From JAWXBT01 sp964523015 (GTDB lineage Bacteria; Bdellovibrionota_C; UBA2361; J135), in assembly GCA_964523015.1 (NCBI GenBank), contig CAZFXN010000020.1:1-43036 (forward strand): a stretch of 43,036 bases of DNA, written 5' to 3'. The notes under the pieces are model-generated. The model saw only the letters and a program-made list of their open reading frames with translations, was not told the origin of the DNA and ran no database searches. This document shows, piece by piece, positions 9,721 through 18,935 of this stretch. Made by a program: the position numbers and the translations under genes. Positions within the stretch are counted from its first letter, which is position 1. Every line of letters begins with the position of its first letter.

Positions 9721-10839
9721 TTGCCGAATAAGAGCTCTAAATCATCAACAAAATCTGGTCTTAGTCGTTTTGAAGAGCTTACTCTTGTTGGCGGTTTAGA
9801 ATTAGAAAAAGCACTTCATTGGGTTGCTGATAAGATTGAAAGATTTGTAAGTTTTGATCATGTTTATGATTTTGAAAGTGATCAGATCACTAGTTGGATT
9901 GAATTCTATTCACAAAAGAAATGGGTCAAAGATTCGGCAAAATTTTTTGTGCCAAGAAAGAAGATTCCAAAGGCAAAGATAACAGTTCTTCATAAAATGA
10001 AAGATGGTGAGGTGATAGATCTTTCGTTTAAAAGTAACTATAAGGTTCAATCTCCAGAATTTAGTAATGATTTTAATTCCTTTAAACCTAACAAGACAGT
10101 TCATGCTAGAATGTGGCGCAGAAATAGTGGAGCAAAGGGAACAGTTATTGCGCTTCATGGTTGGACAATGGATGATCAGAGGATCAACGCACTAGCATTT
10201 TTGCCAGGACATTTCTATAAGCTTGGTCTTAACTTTGTGCTTATAGAGTTGCCATTTCATGGTCGTCGAATGTGTTATACCTCATCTGGTAAGCGAATAA
10301 GTTTTCCTGGTCCTCATATTGCCAGAACAAATGAAGGTATGGGGCAAATAATTTCAGACTTGAGGAGATTGAGGCTTTGGCTTGAATCTCAAGGACATAC
10401 CCAAATTGGCTGTATAGGAATGAGCTTAGGTGGTTATATCGCTTCTCTTTGGGCATCTTTAGATGAATTGGAATTTTGTATCCCTATTGTCCCTGTTGTT
10501 GATCTTGCTTCTCTAGCTTGGGATGTAGCAGGGGACAACTTAGAGTTCCAGGCTCTATTAGATAAAGGATTGACTCGTGAAAATCTTACTAATGTCTTTA
10601 AACTGCATTCGCCACTAAATTATGCGGTGAAAGTTCCTATAAATAAACAGATGATCATAGCTGGATTAGCTGATCATATTGTTCCTCCAAAGCACCCACA
10701 GCTACTTTGGGAGCATTGGCACCAGCCTGAAATTCACTGGCTGTCAGGAGGGCATCTTGTTCATTTTAGAAAAAGTAGGGCAATTCAAAAAATCACAGAT
10801 TTCCTAATCCGACTTGGATATGCTCGAAAGTCCTCTTAA
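9721..10839 (+). CDS. Alpha/beta hydrolase
   Basis: A soluble 372-residue hydrolase of the alpha/beta fold. The core shows the strand and oxyanion region VIALHGWTMDD (about 142-152), a nucleophile elbow GMSLGG (serine near 238), an acid in AGLADHIVPP, and a histidine in SGGHLVHF near the C-terminus. The triad therefore looks complete and a serine esterase or lipase activity is likely. The substrate cannot be read from the sequence. The first 100 residues form an N-terminal extension. The start used is TTG at 9721, with no good ribosome binding site, so the N-terminus is uncertain. There is no signal peptide. Confidence 0.8.
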   Translation: MPNKSSKSSTKSGLSRFEELTLVGGLELEKALHWVADKIERFVSFDHVYDFESDQITSWIEFYSQKKWVKDSAKFFVPRKKIPKAKITVLHKMKDGEVIDLSFKSNYKVQSPEFSNDFNSFKPNKTVHARMWRRNSGAKGTVIALHGWTMDDQRINALAFLPGHFYKLGLNFVLIELPFHGRRMCYTSSGKRISFPGPHIARTNEGMGQIISDLRRLRLWLESQGHTQIGCIGMSLGGYIASLWASLDELEFCIPIVPVVDLASLAWDVAGDNLEFQALLDKGLTRENLTNVFKLHSPLNYAVKVPINKQMIIAGLADHIVPPKHPQLLWEHWHQPEIHWLSGGHLVHFRKSRAIQKITDFLIRLGYARKSS

Positions 10840-10920
10840 TCTTATCTAATTCTTCTCTTGATCTATATGATTGCAATAATTTGCAGCTTTTATAAACTCA
10901 GCCTATAGTTAACCGCCAAT

Positions 10921-11194
10921 TATAGTAATTGTCAAAATGTTTGAGACAATTACTATAGTAGCCCCTTTAAGGGGCCCCCAAGCGAAGCTTGGGTGGGGAG
11001 GCTCTTTAGCACGAAGTGCAATAAGAGCCTAACATTGCTGACGCTAGCTAGCGTAGCGTCAGATTCAACATTAAGATAAATAGCAGTTGTCATAAGTAAA
11101 AATGTAAAGCCGGTAGGCTTTTCAAGAAACTTTTGCAACAAACTGTATTAACTGACCCCTCACATTAGTGTCTCAATCTTTATGACAACTGCGA
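10921..11194. repeat. Compound palindromic element, copy 1 (fills the 380-bp gene-free stretch)
   Basis: A chain of hairpins occupies most of the gap between the hydrolase gene and lysS. Arm pair 1 is TATAGTAATTGTC at 10921-10933 with its exact complement at 10945-10957. Next come GCCCC-TTTAA-GGGGC (10961-10975), CCCAAGC-GAA-GCTTGGG (10977-10993), an 8-bp stem (10999-11030) enclosing GCAC-GAA-GTGC, and a 9-bp stem (11038-11062). Arm pair 2 is GCAGTTGTCATAA at 11083-11095 with its exact complement at 11180-11192. It encloses AAAGCC-GGTA-GGCTTT (11106-11121). The arms begin ATAGTAATTGTCA and ATAGCAGTTGTCA, so they are related. The layout matches 21452-21605. It contains no convincing coding frame. 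Confidence 0.75.
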
Positions 11195-11219
11195 TAACCG
11201 AAATTATGGAGTTACTCTT

Positions 11220-12755
11220 GTGGTTTTAAGAAGTGAACAAGAACTAGTAAGACTTTCAAAACTAGAGGAATTAAGAAAGGGCACGTATCCATTTCCTAAT
11301 AATATCAAGGTTACCTCAACAACGTTAGATCTTCGTAACGCAGATCCTATATCAAATCCAGGAGAATTAAATCTCTCTGACCCAAATCTGTTTGAGTTAG
11401 CAGGTAGAATTGTAGCGATGCGCTTTATGGGGAAGGCCTCGTTTATAAATGTTATGGACGCTCATGGCAGGATGCAGTCCTATGTAAAACTTGATCAGAT
11501 CGGTGAGGATAATTTTAAAAATTTTAGCGATTTCGATATCGGTGACATTGTCGAGATTAAAGGTTTTCCATTCGTCACTAAGACAGGAGAGAAGTCTCTT
11601 TGGGCAAAATCGGTTCGGCTTTTAACGAAATGTCTTATTCCACTACCTGAAAAATGGCATGGATTAACTGATGTTGAGATACGGTATCGACATCGTTATG
11701 TTGATCTGATTTCTAATCCAGATGTTCAAGAGGTATTTAGAAAACGAGCTCTGATTATAAGGGAGATTCGCTCTTATCTGGACAATCTGGGGTTCCTTGA
11801 AGTTGAGACTCCAGTTCTTCAAACTGTAGCTGGAGGAGCAGATGCAAGACCTTTTAAAACTCACCATAATACCTTAGATCTGGATATGAAATTACGCATT
11901 TCGCTTGAGTTGCCGCTAAAAAAATTAATTGTTGGTGGACTTGGTAGGGTTTATGAGATCGGTAGAGTTTTTAGAAATGAAGGGATCTCTACTAAGCATA
12001 ATCCTGAATTCACAATGCTTGAGTTTTACATGTCCTATGCCACCTTCGATGATCTGATGAATCTAACTGAGGATCTATATTCAAAACTAGTAACAAAAGT
12101 ATGTGGTTCAACAAAAGTTATTTTTGGAGAGAAGGAGATAGATTTCTCTCCTCCTTGGACTAGACTTTCTATGCTTGAATCTATCCATAAGATTGGTGGA
12201 GTTGGTACTGAGTATGATCTTAATACCCTAGATGGAGTGCAATCTGCTGCAGCTAAATATAAGATTAACCTAGAAGAGAAAAATGACTGGGGTCGATGCC
12301 TAGTTGCATTATGGGATGAGCTTGTTGAACATAAGATAGTAAATCCAACTTTTATTACTCATCATCCATTCTCTACTTCACCACTAGCTAGAGCAAATCA
12401 AGAAGATCCTAAAATTACAGATCGATTTGAGCTAATTATATGCGGCATGGAATCTGCTAATGCCTTTTCTGAGTTAAATGACCCAATAGATCAGCGAGAG
12501 AGATTTGAAGCTCAAGCTAAAAGAAAAGCTGCTGGGGATGAGGAAGCTCAAGAGGTCGAGGAGGACTTCTTGCATGCTCTTGAATACGGAATGCCACCAA
12601 CCGCAGGACAAGGGATCGGAATCGATAGATTAACTATGTTGTTAACCAATTCACAATCAGTAAGAGATGTAATATTATTTCCAACCTTAAAGCCACGAGC
12701 CGAGGAAGTAAGCGCTGAGGAAAACCCAGGGGAAAACTCCACAGAGGAACCATAA
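11220..12755 (+). CDS. lysS: Lysyl-tRNA synthetase (class II)
   Basis: Charges tRNA-Lys in the cytoplasm. The 511 residues hold an N-terminal OB-fold anticodon-binding domain (about 50-150) and a class II catalytic core. Motif 2 is FRNEGISTKHNPEFTMLEFY and motif 3 is GIGIDRLTMLL. HHPFSTSPLA is also a LysRS hallmark. The tail after residue 490 is acidic and longer than usual. The start used is GTG at 11220, preceded by TGGAG (11207-11211) at good spacing; TTG at 11218 is out of frame. The stop overlaps the lolC start by one base (TAATG), so this gene leads the envelope operon. Confidence 0.96.
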   Translation: MVLRSEQELVRLSKLEELRKGTYPFPNNIKVTSTTLDLRNADPISNPGELNLSDPNLFELAGRIVAMRFMGKASFINVMDAHGRMQSYVKLDQIGEDNFKNFSDFDIGDIVEIKGFPFVTKTGEKSLWAKSVRLLTKCLIPLPEKWHGLTDVEIRYRHRYVDLISNPDVQEVFRKRALIIREIRSYLDNLGFLEVETPVLQTVAGGADARPFKTHHNTLDLDMKLRISLELPLKKLIVGGLGRVYEIGRVFRNEGISTKHNPEFTMLEFYMSYATFDDLMNLTEDLYSKLVTKVCGSTKVIFGEKEIDFSPPWTRLSMLESIHKIGGVGTEYDLNTLDGVQSAAAKYKINLEEKNDWGRCLVALWDELVEHKIVNPTFITHHPFSTSPLARANQEDPKITDRFELIICGMESANAFSELNDPIDQRERFEAQAKRKAAGDEEAQEVEEDFLHALEYGMPPTAGQGIGIDRLTMLLTNSQSVRDVILFPTLKPRAEEVSAEENPGENSTEEP

Positions 12756-14023
12756 TGTCGATTCGTTTTTCAGCTAAGATAGCGAAGCGGTATCTTCTTT
12801 CTCGAAGAAAGGAAGCATTTATTTCAATTATTACGCTGATTTCAATATTAGGCGTTTCAATTGGTGTTATAGTTATCAATCTAACCATGTCAATTATGAC
12901 AGGGTTTGAGTTTGAGTTAAAAAATAAAATACTCGAAGCAGACTCTCATGTCTTGATTAAAAAATTAGGTGGGACAATTAGCAAAGCCAGCGAGGTTTCT
13001 AAGGCTATTGAGACAATTGATGGCATAAAATCAATTTCCCCATTTACTTATACTCAAGCACTTTTAAGAGCCAATGGAAGCGCAACAGGTCTTCTTATCC
13101 GTGGAATCTCTCAGAATACCGATGCCTCAGCTCAGTTAAGTCGATATCTAGATGGTGAGGATGTAAATACCTTATTGTTTTCTCCATCTAAGGTTACTGA
13201 TCCATCCACAATTGGGAATACTATATTTCTCCCAGGAATAATCATAGGAGCAGAACTTTCAAGATCGATGGGGATCTTTCCAGGTGCAATAGTGGCACTA
13301 CTCTCTCCACAAGTCAGCTCTAGTCCCATGGGATTAGTACCAAAGTATAAGAGATATGTCGTTACTGCCATCTATAAATCAGGACTATCAAACTATGAAA
13401 ACTCCTTGGCTTATGTAGACATTCGGGATGCTCAGAAGTTTTTTAGAATGGGAGACAGTGTCTCAGGATTAGAGATTCGGCTAGATGATATAGACTTGGC
13501 TCCATTGAAGGCCCAGGAAATTTTGGGCAAGTTAGATCCTAGTAAAGGTTTTTATACTCAGGATTGGACAACAATTAATAAGCCACTTTGGGATGCTATT
13601 AGGCTGGAAAAGAAGGTTTATTTTATAGTCTTACTCTTAATTATAGTGATGGCCAGTTTCTCTATAATTAGTACCCTAGTGCTTTTGGTGTTAGAAAAGA
13701 GAGGTGATATTGCTGTTCTTCGTACTTTGGGAGCCACTGGATCTGATATTGCCAACATATTTAGAATTCAGGGAGCTACGATAGGAGGAGTTGGGACTAT
13801 TCTTGGTTTAGTTCTTGGGTATTTTGCTTGTATTGCTTTAGATAAATACGGTTTCCCTTTGGATGATAGAATCTTTCCTATTTCAAAATTACCTGTGAAG
13901 ATAGAACTTTTTAATTTTATGCTAGTTGGTCTTTCCTCTTTTGCTATTTGCTTTCTTGCAACTATTTATCCAGCCTCACGAGCGAGCAAATTAGATCCAG
14001 CTAATGTTCTAAGGTATGAGTGA
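12755..14023 (+). CDS. lolC: Lipoprotein-releasing ABC transporter permease LolC/LolE
   Basis: Inner-membrane permease of the LolCDE complex, which extracts mature lipoproteins from the inner membrane and hands them to LolA. The 422 residues show one N-terminal transmembrane helix (about 24-46), a large periplasmic domain, and three C-terminal helices (about 285-310, 340-360 and 385-405), the FtsX/MacB permease topology. The N-terminal pattern (AKRYLLSRRKEAFISIITLISILGV) is typical of LolC/E. Only one permease gene is present, so the complex may be a homodimeric LolF-type transporter. It overlaps lysS by 1 bp and lolD by 8 bp. Confidence 0.93.
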   Translation: MSIRFSAKIAKRYLLSRRKEAFISIITLISILGVSIGVIVINLTMSIMTGFEFELKNKILEADSHVLIKKLGGTISKASEVSKAIETIDGIKSISPFTYTQALLRANGSATGLLIRGISQNTDASAQLSRYLDGEDVNTLLFSPSKVTDPSTIGNTIFLPGIIIGAELSRSMGIFPGAIVALLSPQVSSSPMGLVPKYKRYVVTAIYKSGLSNYENSLAYVDIRDAQKFFRMGDSVSGLEIRLDDIDLAPLKAQEILGKLDPSKGFYTQDWTTINKPLWDAIRLEKKVYFIVLLLIIVMASFSIISTLVLLVLEKRGDIAVLRTLGATGSDIANIFRIQGATIGGVGTILGLVLGYFACIALDKYGFPLDDRIFPISKLPVKIELFNFMLVGLSSFAICFLATIYPASRASKLDPANVLRYE

Positions 14024-14726
14024 AATCTTGAAACTGGAAATACTCAACTTAAGAAAATCCTTTGTAGATGCAGATCGCAGGCTCTCTGTTATTGAAGGAT
14101 TGAATTATACATTTCCTGAAATAGCCTCTGTGGCAATTGTTGGAAGATCTGGGGTAGGAAAATCTACACTATTGCATTTGCTGGCTGGTTTAGATACTCC
14201 TGATAGTGGTGAAGTCACTTTTAATGGGACTGATATCACTAAGCTTAGCTCTGAAGATCTTAGCTCCTTTCGTTGTAAAAATATCGGTTTCATTTTTCAA
14301 TTTCATCATCTGTTATCAGATTTTACAGCACTAGAAAATGTTGCTATGCCTTTAATAATTCAAGGAGAAAGTGAGGAGGATGCTCAGCAAAAAGCCCTTA
14401 GCATTTTAACCCGTGTTGGATTAAAGGATCGTGTAGATCACGGACCGGGGGAGCTGTCAGGGGGAGAACAGCAGAGAGTTGCTATTGCAAGGGCCGTGGT
14501 CAGTAATCCGAGAGTTTTATTAGCAGATGAGCCGACCGGAAATCTTGATGTAAGCACGGCTGATGATGTTGGTCGGATCTTATTAGATGTTCAGAGAGAG
14601 AAGAAGATATTATTAATTATTGTAACCCATAGTTACCAACTTGCTAAACAGATGGATGTTATTCTTGAAATGATGCCAGGTGGAAATTTAATGGTAGTAG
14701 ATAAATCAACTGATGTACGGCTATGA
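14016..14726 (+). CDS. lolD: Lipoprotein-releasing ABC transporter ATPase LolD
   Basis: ATPase subunit that powers lipoprotein extraction by LolC. The 236 residues carry all ABC motifs: Walker A GRSGVGKST (about 43-51), the Q-loop in FIFQFHHLL, the signature LSGGEQQRVAIARA, Walker B VLLADEPTGNLD, and the H-loop histidine in VTHSYQ. FQFHHLLSDFTALENVAMPL is characteristic of the LolD/MacB/FtsE group. It overlaps the upstream permease gene by 8 bp, indicating translational coupling, and bamA follows after 9 bp. Confidence 0.95.
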   Translation: MSEILKLEILNLRKSFVDADRRLSVIEGLNYTFPEIASVAIVGRSGVGKSTLLHLLAGLDTPDSGEVTFNGTDITKLSSEDLSSFRCKNIGFIFQFHHLLSDFTALENVAMPLIIQGESEEDAQQKALSILTRVGLKDRVDHGPGELSGGEQQRVAIARAVVSNPRVLLADEPTGNLDVSTADDVGRILLDVQREKKILLIIVTHSYQLAKQMDVILEMMPGGNLMVVDKSTDVRL

Positions 14727-14735
14727 TGTACGGTT

Positions 14736-17048
14736 ATGAAATTTTTAACTTTTGATAAGATAAATCTTATGCAGCGATTACTGGTCCTTACCGTGTGTGC
14801 AATTCTGAGCCTAACCTTAAGTTATGCTGAGGCAGATTCGATCTCTGTTCAGGATGTCGTTGTTTCAGGAAATAAGAAAACAGATGAAACTGCACTTGGA
14901 CTTCAAATTGATGCTAAGGCCGGGAGTGTTTTACGCACTACTGTAGATAAAGATGTCAAAGCATTATTCGGTACCGGCTTTTTTGATCAGGTACAAGCAG
15001 TTATAACGAAAGATTCGAAGGGAAGAAGTATCCTAGAATACCAAGTAACTGAAAAACCAATTGTTAGAAAAGTCTTTGTACAAGGTAACGAAGATGTTGA
15101 TAAAGAAGATATAGAGGTTGCGCTTGATTTTAAAGCTGGAAGATTCTTTGATGTAACGCAAGCTAATCGAGCGTCTGACCGAATTGTTAGTTCCTACCAA
15201 GGTCGGGGTTATTATGACTCGGAAGTCACTTATGCACTTGTGCCAGCTGCCTCAAACCAAGTTGACGTAACTTTTACTGTGGTAGAGGGTAGTAAGTATA
15301 AAATTAAAGAGGTCTCATTTACTGGTTTAAAGGTTTTAGATGATGGTGATTTAAGATCGGTAATACAAACAAAAACTTATAAATGGTGGAGTTCCTGGTT
15401 ACTTGGAACTGGTAGATTAAATAAAGAGATGCTTGATAATGACAGAAATATTATGAGGCAAGAGTTATTTAATAACGGACTTATAGAAGGATCTATCTCT
15501 GAGCCAGTAATTTCGAAGAAGAATAAGGGTATTTATATCTCCTTTCATGTAAACGAAGGGGAACAATATAAAATTGGGGCAATCCAAGCCAGTGGAGATC
15601 TTATTGATGATGATCAAACTAAGACCCTTGCTGAACTAAAATCAAAGACTGGAAAGGTTTTTAGCGGCTCTGTTTTGAGATCTGATGCTCTTACAGTAAG
15701 TGATAAGTTTTCTGATATTGGATATGCCTTTGCTAACGTTGTCCCAGACACTCAGATAAATAAGCAATTATTGACGGTTGATGTTAATTTCAAAATTTCA
15801 AAAGGAAAATTAATAACAGTCGATCGAATTCAAACCCGAGGAAACAATAAAACCTATGATAATGTAATTCGTAGAGATGTGGTAATTGCTGAGCAAGATA
15901 TTTATTCAAGCTCAAAGATTAAAAGAAGTCAGGAGCTATTACAAAGAAGAGGGTATTTCGATGAGGTAAATATTGTTACCGAAAATACTACAAAAGATGA
16001 CGCAGTTAATTTAGCTGTTAACGTTAAAGAGGGCTCTACAGGAACCGTCAGTGTAGGGGCTGGTTTTTCTAGCTCTGATGGCGTGCTTTTTAACACTAGA
16101 TTAAGTGAAAATAACTTTATGGGTACTGGTCGTAAAGCTAACTTAGAAGTCGATATTGGGAACCGGCGTGATAATATGGTTGTTTCCTTTAGCGATCCAC
16201 GAGTCTTTGATTCACAATGGTCATTAGGAATAGATCTTCTAAGAACAGAAAGAAATTATGATGACTATGATCAAACCCAGCTAGGTGGAGGAATTACAGC
16301 TGGCTATGATATGGCCGAACTCTTTGGTTCTTGGGCTAAAGATATGCGATTTTCTACAAGATACCAATTGGTAGATGTTGAGATTGACAATGTAAGCCCT
16401 GATGCTGCGGAATTGGTAAAAAGTGAAGTAGGGAAATCACTAGTTTCTTCATTAACACCTAGTTTAGTAAGGAATACTATCAATAATCCATTAGATCCAA
16501 GTAATGGCTCCAGACAGACATTGTCGGTAAAATATGCTGGGTTAGGCGGCGATGAGGAGTTCTATTTAATAGAGGCGATAAATCAAATATATCATCCCTT
16601 AGTTAAATTTACTGCAAGTGAATTGGTCTTCTCTCTCCGTACTCGGATAGGTTATGGTGAAACATTTAATGATGACACGTTGCCATTATTTGAACGGTTT
16701 TTTCCTGGAGGAATCAATTCAGTAAGAGGATTTAAGAACAGAACTCTTGGCCCTAAAGATTCAAATGGAAGGGAATTTGGAGGTACTAAACAGCTGGTGA
16801 ACAATATCGAACTTATATTCCCTATTGCACCTAGTGCTGGATTAAAAGGAGTAATCTTCCATGATATTGGAGAGGCTTTTGATGATAATCAAAGTATTGA
16901 TTTTGGAGAGCTAAGGCAGGCTGTTGGTTATGGAATACGTTGGACCTCTCCACTTGGGCCGATTCGTATTGAGTTTGGTTATCCAATTGATAAAGAGGAG
17001 GGAGAATCTTCATTTGTTACCCAATTCTCTTTTGGAGCACCATTTTAA
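14736..17048 (+). CDS. bamA: Outer-membrane protein assembly factor BamA
   Basis: Inserts beta-barrel proteins into the outer membrane. The 770 residues comprise a signal peptide (cleavage near SYA-EAD, about residue 33), five POTRA repeats (about 36-420) and a C-terminal 16-strand barrel of the Omp85 type. The barrel includes the conserved loop-6 VRGF motif (SVRGFKNRTLGP) and ends in phenylalanine, as outer-membrane barrels do. The ATG at 14736 is 9 bp after lolD; an internal methionine at residue 12 could also serve as start. Skp, its usual chaperone partner, is encoded immediately downstream. Confidence 0.96.
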   Translation: MKFLTFDKINLMQRLLVLTVCAILSLTLSYAEADSISVQDVVVSGNKKTDETALGLQIDAKAGSVLRTTVDKDVKALFGTGFFDQVQAVITKDSKGRSILEYQVTEKPIVRKVFVQGNEDVDKEDIEVALDFKAGRFFDVTQANRASDRIVSSYQGRGYYDSEVTYALVPAASNQVDVTFTVVEGSKYKIKEVSFTGLKVLDDGDLRSVIQTKTYKWWSSWLLGTGRLNKEMLDNDRNIMRQELFNNGLIEGSISEPVISKKNKGIYISFHVNEGEQYKIGAIQASGDLIDDDQTKTLAELKSKTGKVFSGSVLRSDALTVSDKFSDIGYAFANVVPDTQINKQLLTVDVNFKISKGKLITVDRIQTRGNNKTYDNVIRRDVVIAEQDIYSSSKIKRSQELLQRRGYFDEVNIVTENTTKDDAVNLAVNVKEGSTGTVSVGAGFSSSDGVLFNTRLSENNFMGTGRKANLEVDIGNRRDNMVVSFSDPRVFDSQWSLGIDLLRTERNYDDYDQTQLGGGITAGYDMAELFGSWAKDMRFSTRYQLVDVEIDNVSPDAAELVKSEVGKSLVSSLTPSLVRNTINNPLDPSNGSRQTLSVKYAGLGGDEEFYLIEAINQIYHPLVKFTASELVFSLRTRIGYGETFNDDTLPLFERFFPGGINSVRGFKNRTLGPKDSNGREFGGTKQLVNNIELIFPIAPSAGLKGVIFHDIGEAFDDNQSIDFGELRQAVGYGIRWTSPLGPIRIEFGYPIDKEEGESSFVTQFSFGAPF

Positions 17049-17124
17049 CTTCTATAAGAATTTAGCTTCGATTCCGAGTGGTTGAATTTTGCCTTTGCCC
17101 TTAATATATTGTAGATAAGTGGCT

Positions 17125-17640
17125 ATGAATATTAAATTTTGTCTATTAGCTAGCCTTATTTTTCAAACGACTGTTTTCGCTCAAAATGATAAATTTGAAG
17201 TGAATAGCGTTTATGTAGTTGATATGCAAAAGGTCCTTGAGGAGTCTAAGCAAGGTAAAAAAACAGTAGCCGCTCTTAAGGAGAAGTTCCAAGAGAGTCA
17301 GAAAATTGCAGAAAAAGTGACGAGTGAATTGAATACCCTTAGAGTTTCTCTTGAGAAACAAGCCTCACTTTTATCTGATGAAGTGTTTCAACAGAAACAA
17401 GAGGCTTTAGTTCTAAAAAAGAGGGAATCTGAAAATTTACTTCAAGAGGAAAAAGTTAAGACAGAACAGTTTCGAGCTCGCGAAATTTCAAATATTGTTG
17501 AACAAGCTAACAAAATAATAAATGAGATCAGTCAAAAGAAAAATTATCAGCTTGTAGTTGAGAAATCTTCTCAGATAGTTATTTATGCTGATAAACAATT
17601 AGATATTACTTCAGACGTTATTTCTAAAATGGGTGGATAG
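17125..17640 (+). CDS. skp: Periplasmic chaperone Skp/OmpH family
   Basis: Holds unfolded outer-membrane proteins in the periplasm on their way to BamA. After a signal peptide (cleaved near VFA-QND) comes the family hallmark VYVVDMQKVLEES, then a long charged coiled coil (about residues 50-120) and the returning strand YQLVVEKSSQIVIYADKQLDIT. The length of about 171 residues fits the family. I chose ATG 17125 because it gives a compact signal peptide; GTG at 17119 in the same frame would add two residues. It sits between bamA and fabZ, as in many Gram-negative genomes. Confidence 0.92.
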   Translation: MNIKFCLLASLIFQTTVFAQNDKFEVNSVYVVDMQKVLEESKQGKKTVAALKEKFQESQKIAEKVTSELNTLRVSLEKQASLLSDEVFQQKQEALVLKKRESENLLQEEKVKTEQFRAREISNIVEQANKIINEISQKKNYQLVVEKSSQIVIYADKQLDITSDVISKMGG

Positions 17641-17663
17641 TTTAGTTTTGAAAGTAGAGATTT

Positions 17664-18116
17664 ATGACAGAAGAAAATGTAGTTTTTGATCACAGTCAGA
17701 TTATGGAGATCCTACCGCATCGGTATCCATTTTTAATGGTCGATAAGGTTATCCATTTTGAAGATGCCAAAAAAATTATTGCGATAAAGAATGTTACACA
17801 TAATGAATTTTATTTTCCGGGACATTTTCCTGGAAAGCCTGTAATGCCAGGAGTAATGATTTTAGAGGCGATGGCTCAAACTGGAGCGATATTTGCAAAG
17901 AAATCTTTTGATAGCGTTGCCTATGACAAACTTTTCTATTTTGTTGGGGTGAAAGATCTTAAGTGGAAGCGTCCTGTCTTCCCTGGGGATGTTTTAAGGA
18001 TTGAGATGCAAGCTGAAAGAGTCCGTCGGCCATTGTGGGCTATGAGCGGGGCTGTTTATGTAGGGGATAAGGTAGTTGCATCAGGAGCATTATCTGCAGC
18101 CGAGGGCGATAAGTAA
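17664..18116 (+). CDS. fabZ: 3-hydroxyacyl-[ACP] dehydratase FabZ
   Basis: Dehydrates 3-hydroxyacyl-ACP in fatty acid elongation in the cytoplasm. It competes with LpxA for hydroxyacyl-ACP, so it helps balance phospholipid and lipid A synthesis. The 150 residues fit the family. ILPHRYPFLMVDKV is the N-terminal hallmark. The hot-dog active site is FPGHFPGKPVMPGVMILEAMAQ, with the catalytic histidine in PGHF and the glutamate in ILEA. It lies 23 bp after skp and 3 bp before lpxA. Confidence 0.97.
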   Translation: MTEENVVFDHSQIMEILPHRYPFLMVDKVIHFEDAKKIIAIKNVTHNEFYFPGHFPGKPVMPGVMILEAMAQTGAIFAKKSFDSVAYDKLFYFVGVKDLKWKRPVFPGDVLRIEMQAERVRRPLWAMSGAVYVGDKVVASGALSAAEGDK

Positions 18117-18119
18117 GTT

Positions 18120-18935
18120 ATGGACACCTATGTTCATCCAACTGCGTTGATTTCAGATGGTGCTGAAATAGGTGCTGGTACTAAGATAGGTCCTTACTCA
18201 ATAATTGGACCAAAAGTTCGAATCGGCAAGACCAATACTGTCGCATCTCATGTTGTGATTGAAGGCAACACTACTTTTGGAGATGGCAATACGATCTTTC
18301 AATTCGCATCCATAGGATCAGTCCCTCAGGATCTAAAATATAACGGAGAGGATAGTCGCATTGAGATAGGCAATAACAATATTATTAGAGAGTACGTTAC
18401 TATTCAGCCAGGCACAAAGGGTGGTGGTATGTTAACGCGATTAGGGGATAGTAATCTCTTTATGGCTAATTCTCATGTTGGACATGATTGTATTATTGGG
18501 AATAGAAATATCGTTGCTAATAGTGTTGGTCTATCAGGTCATGTAACCTTAGAGGATGGGGTAATTATCGGAGGATTGAGTGGCATTCATCAATTCGTAA
18601 GACTTGGTGCTTATTCGTTTTTAGGTGGTGGCACAATGGCAACTCAAGATATACCACCATACTGTATGGCCCAAGGCGATCGAGCGAAATTATCAGGGCT
18701 AAATAAGGTCGGGCTAGAAAGGAATGGCTTTAGTGAAGATGAGATCTTAACACTAAGAAAAATTTATCGAGCAATATTTATGAAATCTGGCATATTAAAA
18801 GATAAATTAGCTAGTATTGAACAGGAATATTCTCAGGTTAAGGGAGTTAAGGATTTCCTAGCATTCATTAAATCCTCAGAACGTGGGGTTTGCGCTCATA
18901 GATCTAAAAAAAGCGATCGAACTGATGACAGTTAG
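18120..18935 (+). CDS. lpxA: UDP-N-acetylglucosamine O-acyltransferase LpxA
   Basis: First step of lipid A synthesis: it transfers a 3-hydroxyacyl chain from ACP to UDP-GlcNAc. The 271 residues begin with hexapeptide repeats of a left-handed beta helix (about 5-185) and end in a helical domain. Conserved LpxA stretches include FASIGSVPQDLKY, NIIREYVTIQPGT, the catalytic-histidine region MANSHVGHDC, GLSGIHQFVRLG and the C-terminal GLNKVGLERNGFS. It follows fabZ by 3 bp and its end overlaps the start of lpxI. Confidence 0.97.
   Translation: MDTYVHPTALISDGAEIGAGTKIGPYSIIGPKVRIGKTNTVASHVVIEGNTTFGDGNTIFQFASIGSVPQDLKYNGEDSRIEIGNNNIIREYVTIQPGTKGGGMLTRLGDSNLFMANSHVGHDCIIGNRNIVANSVGLSGHVTLEDGVIIGGLSGIHQFVRLGAYSFLGGGTMATQDIPPYCMAQGDRAKLSGLNKVGLERNGFSEDEILTLRKIYRAIFMKSGILKDKLASIEQEYSQVKGVKDFLAFIKSSERGVCAHRSKKSDRTDDS

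Noticed and set aside
10921..11194. Insertion sequence remnant or CRISPR array
   Set aside because: There is no transposase frame, and the units are palindromes of different sequence rather than identical direct repeats with spacers.
18883..18924. Longer LpxI from GTG 18883
   Set aside because: It would overlap lpxA by 53 bp, and the extra residues are not part of the usual LpxI N-terminus.
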